This document shows positions 59,034 to 64,000 of a stretch of 64,000 nucleotides of DNA, piece by piece (position 1 is the stretch's first letter; the number at the start of each line of letters is the position of its first letter). The notes beneath the pieces were generated by a model, which had not been told where the DNA came from, ran no database searches, and saw nothing but the letters and a program-made list of their open reading frames with translations. This stretch comes from JACVRW01 sp034664085 (GTDB taxonomy: Bacteria; Actinomycetota; Thermoleophilia; Solirubrobacterales; Thermoleophilaceae): assembly GCA_034664085.1 (NCBI GenBank), contig JAXDII010000095.1, positions 1-64,000 on the forward strand, given 5' to 3'. A program made the position numbers and the translations under genes.

Positions 59034-60185
59034 TCACTCGCCGACGCCCCACGCCTCGCGATACGCGGCCTTGAAGTCGAAGGGAGGCCGGTAGCCGCCC
59101 TCCGCGGGGATGTTCTGGTCCTGGGTGAAGATCTGATGGCCGATCCCGCTGCTCACCGGCTCCTCACCGTGCATGAGCCGGTTGATCGCGTCTATGCCGG
59201 CCCAGCCCTCCCAGTCCTGCGCGATGCCGACCCCGTACGTGGGGCCGCTGCGGCGGCGCACGATCTCCATGCCGCCCGGGCCGCCCTCGCCGATGTAGAG
59301 GAGGAGATCCTGCCCCTGCGTGCGGGCGCTCGCCTCGATGCCCGACAGCATGATCGCCTCGTAGCTGACCCCGACCACGTTGGTCTCGGGGTGCTTGAGG
59401 AGCATCTGGTCGCTGCGCTGCTGGAGCCCGGTCTCGAACGCGGACGTGGGGAAGTAGTCGATCTCGATCTTGCATCCCCTGCAGGCCTCGAGCGCCTGCT
59501 CCCATCCCTCCGCGACCGCGACGCTGCCGTAGCCGGTGTTGTCCGCGAAGATCGCTGCGTTGGCCTTGCCGTCGAGCTGGTCGATGGCATACTGGCCGGC
59601 CGCACGGCCGATGCCGTGGTCCCACTCGTTGTAGTCCTGCCCGCCGGCGTACGTCACCTCGCCGGCGAACAGCTTCTCCCCGGATGGCTCGCGGAAGTCG
59701 CAGTCGAACGACTCGGCGGCGACGACGACGATCCCCGCCTCCTTGGCGGCCTGGAGCGCACCCTTCATGAACGAGCAGTCGATGTAGTAGAAGAAGATCG
59801 CGTCGGCGCGGGCGACGATCGCCTGCCGGACCCCTGTCTCGGCCGCCGCGAAGTCGCCCTTCGTATCGAACAGGGTCGTCTTCCAGCCGATCGCCTCGGC
59901 GGCTTCGCGCGCTGCGCCGATCGGGTTCGCGCACGAGCTGAGGCTCTGGCCGCACGAGAGCAGCGCGACCGTCTTGTCGGGCATCGGCTTCGGGCCGGTC
60001 TCGGGCGGCGCCTCGAAGGTGCCCTTCGAGGACATCAGCGCCTGAACGCGTTCGCGCACCTGCTCCAGCTCGGCCGTGCCGCCGGAGGCGGTAGTGCCGG
60101 TGTCGTCCTCGGAGTCTCCGCAGCCCGCCACGATCAGCGCTGCCACGACGACCAGCCCTGAGAGAGCCCGCATCGTCCGCCCCAT
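59034..60185 (-). CDS. Sugar-type ABC substrate-binding lipoprotein
   Basis: This 383-residue lipoprotein has a signal peptide with lipobox IVAGC (lipidated Cys about 22), then the periplasmic-binding-protein-like fold of the ribose/autoinducer class (KTVALLSCGQSLSSCANPIGAA, ADAIFFYYIDCSFMKGALQAA, IVVVAAESFDC, AIFADNTGYGSVAVAEGW). It is unusually rich in Cys. AGGAGG precedes the ATG by 6 nt. It works with the permease and ATPase encoded upstream. The ligand may be a sugar-like or aromatic compound; the class does not decide. Confidence 0.91.
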   Translation of the reverse strand: MGRTMRALSGLVVVAALIVAGCGDSEDDTGTTASGGTAELEQVRERVQALMSSKGTFEAPPETGPKPMPDKTVALLSCGQSLSSCANPIGAAREAAEAIGWKTTLFDTKGDFAAAETGVRQAIVARADAIFFYYIDCSFMKGALQAAKEAGIVVVAAESFDCDFREPSGEKLFAGEVTYAGGQDYNEWDHGIGRAAGQYAIDQLDGKANAAIFADNTGYGSVAVAEGWEQALEACRGCKIEIDYFPTSAFETGLQQRSDQMLLKHPETNVVGVSYEAIMLSGIEASARTQGQDLLLYIGEGGPGGMEIVRRRSGPTYGVGIAQDWEGWAGIDAINRLMHGEEPVSSGIGHQIFTQDQNIPAEGGYRPPFDFKAAYREAWGVGE

Positions 60186-60214
60186 TGCCTGCCTCCTGTA
60201 GTTGCTCAACTCGA

Positions 60215-61204
60215 TCAGCTCGTGGTCAGCGCTCGGCCTCGCCGCCGCGCTATGAGGTTTGCGACGCCGACGCCCGTCAGAAGGGCGAAGCCGTTCGCGA
60301 AGTTGTTGATGTAGGGGTCGACCCCGGCCAGGTTCAGGCCGCTGTTCAGCGCGCCGAGGAAGACGATCGCGATGACCATCCCCCAGACGTTCCACCGCCC
60401 GGGCGTGATGGCGATCGCGCCGAGGAACACCGCCGCGAAGGCGGGGAGCGTGAACCCGGGTCCGATGGTGGGGTTGCCCGCGCCGGACCTGGCGAGCTGG
60501 AGCGCGCCGGCCAGGCCGGCCATGAGCCCGCCGATGACGAACGCCGAGAGGGTGACGAGATCAACGCGGATGCCCACGAGCGTCGCCGCGGGGCGGCTGG
60601 ATCCCACCGCGTACAGGTAACGGCCGTACGGCGTGTGGCGCAGCAGGTAGAAGATCGCGGCAGCGAGGGCGAACGCGAGCCAGGCGACCGCCGGCAGGCC
60701 GAGGAAGTTGGCCGCGCCGAAGTCCAGCAGGCCTTGGGGGATCCCCTCGACGATGCTGTTCCCGTCGCTCTTCCACTGGACGATCCCCGCGATCAGGATC
60801 GTCATCCCGAACGTCGCGATGACCGAGTTGATCTTCGCGACGGTCACCAGCACTCCGTTGACCAGCCCGATCGCCAGACCCGTGCCGGCGGCGACGAGGA
60901 CGGCCACCGTGACCGAGCCGGAGCTGGCGCCGTACGACGCGCCCAACACCGAGGCGAGCCCCGCCGTCGCACCCGGTGAGAAGTCCCAGACGTTCGCGAT
61001 CAGGGGAAGCAGGACGGCGAGCGAGATGGCCAGCAGCACCGCCTGCGCCCCCACCGTGACCTGGAGGTTGCCCGTGGTCGGGAACGTCTCCTGCGTGGCG
61101 GGGAGAAGCGCGAAGACGACGATCAAGACGACCGTCAGGCCCGTCAGCGCATGCGCTTCGCAGACTTCGAGCAGCCGCCGCCGCGGTGGGGAGGAGACCG
61201 TCAC
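60215..61204 (-). CDS. ABC permease of the ribose/xylose (RbsC) type
   Basis: This 329-residue membrane protein of the BPD_transp_2 family has about nine to ten membrane segments. It contains LINGVLVT-like GLVNGVLVTVAKINSVIATFG and the RbsC coupling region RYLYAVGSSRPAATLVGI. It probably works as a homodimer because only one permease is encoded. The GTG start overlaps the ATPase stop by 4 bp (GTGA), and 29 bp separate it from the binding-protein gene. Confidence 0.92.
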   Translation of the reverse strand: MTVSSPPRRRLLEVCEAHALTGLTVVLIVVFALLPATQETFPTTGNLQVTVGAQAVLLAISLAVLLPLIANVWDFSPGATAGLASVLGASYGASSGSVTVAVLVAAGTGLAIGLVNGVLVTVAKINSVIATFGMTILIAGIVQWKSDGNSIVEGIPQGLLDFGAANFLGLPAVAWLAFALAAAIFYLLRHTPYGRYLYAVGSSRPAATLVGIRVDLVTLSAFVIGGLMAGLAGALQLARSGAGNPTIGPGFTLPAFAAVFLGAIAITPGRWNVWGMVIAIVFLGALNSGLNLAGVDPYINNFANGFALLTGVGVANLIARRRGRALTTS

Positions 61205-62730
61205 GACGCTGGGCCGGCGCTGTGGAGCAGCTCGACCAGCTGCTCGGAGGTGACGTCGTCGCCATCGACCTCGTGCGCGATCCTCCCGGCGCGAACGATC
61301 GCCACCCGGTCGCAGACCTGCGCGAGCTCTTCGACGTCCGACGACGCGACCAGCGCGGCCGCTCCGTCGTCGCACGCGCGGCGGATGGCCTGCCAGAGGT
61401 GGGCTCGGGCGCCGACGTCGACGGCCTGGGTCGGCTCGTCCAGGAGGATCAGCCGCGGGCGGCGCCGAAGCCAGCGCGCCACCACGACCTTCTGCTGGTT
61501 GCCGCCGGACAGGTTCAGCAGCGGGGCGCTGGCCGACGGCGCCTGGATCGAGAACCGCTCCATGTCGCGCCGGACGTCGGCGAGCTCCTCCGCATGCCGG
61601 AGACGGAAGCCGTTCCAATAGCGGGACACCGAGGCGACGGTCAGGTTGTCCTTGACCGACTCCCCGGCGAACACGGCATGGCTGGCCCGGTCCGCCGGCA
61701 CGTACGCGACGTCGGCCCGTACCCCGTCCCGCGGTGACCGGAACCGCGCGGGCGCGTCGCCGATCTCGATCTCCCCGCCTTCGAGCTGCTGGGCGCCGAA
61801 CACGAGCCGCAGGAACGCCGAGCACCCCGATCCCACGAAGCCGGTGAGCCCGACGACCTCGCCGCGGCACACGGTCAGGCTGATGTCGCGCACCGCGCCG
61901 CCGCGAGCTGCGCGGCTCCTGAGCACCGGATCGGCCTGCCGGCGCGCCACGTCGGCGTGGCCGTTGCCGGTGACGGATCCGCCGACGATCAGCTCGACGA
62001 GCCCGTCGTGGTCGAGCTCGCCCTTGCCCGACACGGCCACCCGGCATCCGTCGCGCAGGACGGTGATGCGGTCGGCGACCTCGAGGATCTCCTCGAGCCG
62101 GTGCGACACGAAGACGATCGGCTGGCCGCTGTCGGCGTAGCGTCGGAGCGCCCTCAGGAGCAGGTCGGCCTCGTCGGGCGGCAGCGGCGCCGTCGGCTCG
62201 TCGAGCACGAGGACGCCGGACCCGGTCTCCGGCTGGTCCTGGAGCGCCCGTGCGATCGCGACCATGGTCTGAGCGGACTGGGGGAGGGATGCGAGGGGCG
62301 CGTCTGGGTCGGCATCGACGTTGAAGCGCGTGAGGACCGCCTGAGTCCTGGCTCGTACGGCCTGGCCCCGAATGCACGCCATCGGGCCCGTCTCGTAGCC
62401 GCGTCCCAGCGAGAGGTTGTCGGACACCGACAGGTCACCGAAGGTGCTGCGTTCCTGGTGTACGAAACGCAGAGCGGCCGCGTGGGCGGCGGCGGGCGTG
62501 AAACCGCGCAGGTCATGCACCGCGCCGTTCATCTCGAGGGTCCCGGAGTCGGCCGAGTAGATGCCCGCGAGGATCTTGATCAGCGTGGACTTGCCGGACC
62601 CGTTGCTGCCCACGAGGGCGTGGATCTCGCCGGGCCGGACGTCGAAGTCCACACCGCTCAGCGCCGGGTTGCCGGCGAACGCCTTGGACGCTCCCGCGAT
62701 CCGCAGGAGCGGCCCGCGGCCGTCGTTCAC
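61201..62730 (-). CDS. ABC ATPase of the ribose/xylose (RbsA) type, two nucleotide-binding domains
   Basis: This 509-residue ATPase has two domains. Domain one has intact Walker A LVGSNGSGKST and Walker B LVLDEPTAPL, but an odd signature, LPQSAQ, where LSGGQ or LSVAQ is usual. Domain two has the degenerate Walker A GFVGSGCSA, signature LSGGNQQKV and Walker B LILLDEPTQAVD. Asymmetry of this kind is normal for RbsA/XylG. Both ends overlap neighbouring genes by 4 bp (GTGA). Confidence 0.92.
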   Translation of the reverse strand: MNDGRGPLLRIAGASKAFAGNPALSGVDFDVRPGEIHALVGSNGSGKSTLIKILAGIYSADSGTLEMNGAVHDLRGFTPAAAHAAALRFVHQERSTFGDLSVSDNLSLGRGYETGPMACIRGQAVRARTQAVLTRFNVDADPDAPLASLPQSAQTMVAIARALQDQPETGSGVLVLDEPTAPLPPDEADLLLRALRRYADSGQPIVFVSHRLEEILEVADRITVLRDGCRVAVSGKGELDHDGLVELIVGGSVTGNGHADVARRQADPVLRSRAARGGAVRDISLTVCRGEVVGLTGFVGSGCSAFLRLVFGAQQLEGGEIEIGDAPARFRSPRDGVRADVAYVPADRASHAVFAGESVKDNLTVASVSRYWNGFRLRHAEELADVRRDMERFSIQAPSASAPLLNLSGGNQQKVVVARWLRRRPRLILLDEPTQAVDVGARAHLWQAIRRACDDGAAALVASSDVEELAQVCDRVAIVRAGRIAHEVDGDDVTSEQLVELLHSAGPAS

Positions 62731-63893
62731 GGACGGCTCCCCCGGCCGCCCGCTGTCGTAGCGACCGTCACGTTCGGAACGTGCCTCGACGCGACGTTGA
62801 TCCGCTTCTGGGCGCGGGCGGAATGCGCGAGGGCCCAGATCAGGGCCGAGCGCGCGTCCAGGGCGAGGCGGGGCCAGTGCGTTCCGATCCAGCCGTAGAA
62901 GCGGGAGTAGCGCTGGGTCTGGTCCGTGACGCTGCGCTCGCTTCGCTCCCACGCGTCCAGAGCCGCCGTGATGTCCTCGAAGCCGTCGAGCGCCTGGCCG
63001 AGCGCCACCGCGTTGGTCATCCCCACGCACGCTGCCTGCCCCAGGTTCGGTGACATCGCGTGGGAGGCGTCCCCGATCACCGCCACGCGGCCGGACGACC
63101 ACCTCCGCGCCACGGCGTCGCTGAACGAGGCCCACCGGCCGCCGTCCGGGATGCGCTCGATGTAGCCGCGAAACTCGGGAAAGCTGTCGATCCAGGTGGC
63201 GCGGTCGTGGGTCTGCTCGCGGCCGAGCTCGTCCTTGGCGGGACAGCACATGTAGACGTAGACCGACTCCGGGCTGCACGGGAAGATGCCGATGCGCCGC
63301 GCGCCGGCCCACCGCTCGATCATCGTGTTGACCGGGTCGTCGGGCAGGCGCGGGATCAGGTGGCGGCCGCAGCCGTCCCGAAGGTCCGTGACCTTCTGGG
63401 TCAGCTCGAGCGACTCGCGCACCTTCGAGTTGACGCCGTCGGCGCCCACGACCAGGTCGGCCTGGAGCACACGCCCGTCGTCCAGCACGAGCTCGCCGTC
63501 CGCAGTCGCCCCGGTGACCGGCGAGCCGGTGACGATCTCCACGTCGAGCTGCTGCGCGCGCGTCGCGAGCGCCTGGTGGAGACGTGTGCGCAGCACCGCA
63601 TAGGCCTCGCTCGTGCCCGGCAGCATCCAGCTGTCCTGCATCAGGCGGTTGCGCTCGTCTCGCAGCTGCCAGTAGTCGACGCGGTCGGCGCCGCTTACGA
63701 CCTCCTCCAGCGCGCCGATCTCCCGCAGGGCGTTGACGCCGTTCTGCCAGACGACGATGCCCGCGCCGATCTCACGCAGCGAGTCGTTGCGCTCGTGGAC
63801 CCTCACCGTCCATCCCCGCTGAGCGAGTACCGACGCCGCGAACAATCCGGCGATGCCGGCGCCGGCGACTTCGGCATGCCTGGGTGCCGTCAA
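62727..63893 (-). CDS. FAD-dependent aromatic-type monooxygenase (second copy)
   Basis: This 388-residue class A flavoprotein monooxygenase has EVAGAGIAGLFAASVLAQRG, VVGADGVNSKVRESL and VAVIGDASHAMSPNLGQAA. It has the same length as the enzyme encoded at 44649-45815 and shares long segments with it, including GWTVRVHER, LREIGAGI, RDGCGRHLI, QRYSRFYG and GTHWPR. The two are paralogues. It is the first gene of the second importer operon and is coupled to the ATPase. TTG start with GGAGAGGAG upstream. Confidence 0.91.
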   Translation of the reverse strand: MTAPRHAEVAGAGIAGLFAASVLAQRGWTVRVHERNDSLREIGAGIVVWQNGVNALREIGALEEVVSGADRVDYWQLRDERNRLMQDSWMLPGTSEAYAVLRTRLHQALATRAQQLDVEIVTGSPVTGATADGELVLDDGRVLQADLVVGADGVNSKVRESLELTQKVTDLRDGCGRHLIPRLPDDPVNTMIERWAGARRIGIFPCSPESVYVYMCCPAKDELGREQTHDRATWIDSFPEFRGYIERIPDGGRWASFSDAVARRWSSGRVAVIGDASHAMSPNLGQAACVGMTNAVALGQALDGFEDITAALDAWERSERSVTDQTQRYSRFYGWIGTHWPRLALDARSALIWALAHSARAQKRINVASRHVPNVTVATTAGGRGSRP

Positions 63894-64000
63894 TGCGCTC
63901 CTCTCCCTACGTTCCGATGCCCAAGAAGCCCTGCCGACGCGAATTCCTGATTCCGCTATCCGTACCGCGTGACGGACCTTATCGCGCGGATCTTCGCCGC
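63894..64000. other. Upstream region of the second importer operon, cut by the window end
   Basis: These 107 bp precede the TTG start at 63893 and carry its ribosome site. No complete promoter was assigned, and no gene is supported on either strand here. Confidence 0.4.

Overview
The window is a 64 kb piece of a very G+C-rich, gene-dense chromosome. GTG and TTG starts are common, stop and start codons often overlap by 4 bp, and many starts lie 6-9 nt behind a TANNNT hexamer. With uvrB/uvrA together, a DUF2520-panC-panD pantothenate block, Bacillus/actinobacterial-type LexA boxes, a Rex repressor and secreted Ile-Lys-Asn-Gly repeat proteins, this points to Actinomycetota, most likely a soil Thermoleophilia (Solirubrobacterales-like). 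That assignment is inference; no rRNA is present. There is one tRNA (Gln, CTG anticodon). No insertion sequence, prophage or CRISPR array was seen.

Layout. 1-8 kb: uvrB (its 5' end looks chimeric at the window edge), a PKD-domain secreted protein, a secreted copper protein joining a PHM-like monooxygenase fold to a cupredoxin, a coiled-coil protein, a hairpin-bearing tandem repeat, and uvrA behind a perfect SOS box. 8-10.5 kb: two secreted repeat proteins flanking a degenerate GGDEF protein and a hexapeptide-repeat acyltransferase. 10.5-17 kb: the leftward operon DUF2520-panC-panD-panB-yjbQ, and the rightward block udg4-tsaE-tsaB-rimI-tsaD, which makes the tRNA t6A enzymes. 17-25.6 kb: VOC protein, Na+/H+ antiporter, an in-frame glutaredoxin-Rex fusion, a YbdK-type ligase, a small helical protein, mtnP, a K+-independent H+-pyrophosphatase with a structured leader, and a CAP-domain protein. 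25.6-33.6 kb: two APC permease-USP fusions, two TrkA-type proteins, a ferredoxin-reductase-like flavoprotein, a methyltransferase and an MpaB-family protein. 33.6-39 kb: tRNA-Gln, a secreted protein and a heterodimeric ABC exporter.

39-52.6 kb is a single leftward catabolic operon. It starts from a promoter overlapped by a TGTACA palindrome and encodes a BMP-type ABC importer, an amidohydrolase, a flavin monooxygenase, an M24 peptidase-like enzyme, an iron alcohol dehydrogenase, an aldo/keto reductase, methylmalonate-semialdehyde dehydrogenase and a TetR regulator. 52.6-57.8 kb holds DoxX, a ThiS/MoaD-like carrier next to an acetamidase/formamidase, a DUF4234 membrane protein, an ice-binding-like protein and an L,D-transpeptidase. 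57.8-63.9 kb is a second leftward import/catabolism operon: a sugar-type ABC importer, a MetE-like protein and a second flavin monooxygenase clearly related to the first. The two operons look like uptake-plus-oxidation modules for related unknown small molecules.

Most distinctive signals: the glutaredoxin-Rex fusion with two equivalent start regions, the PHM-cupredoxin fusion, the APC-USP/TrkA cluster, the H+-PPase leader RNA, and the two importer/monooxygenase operons.
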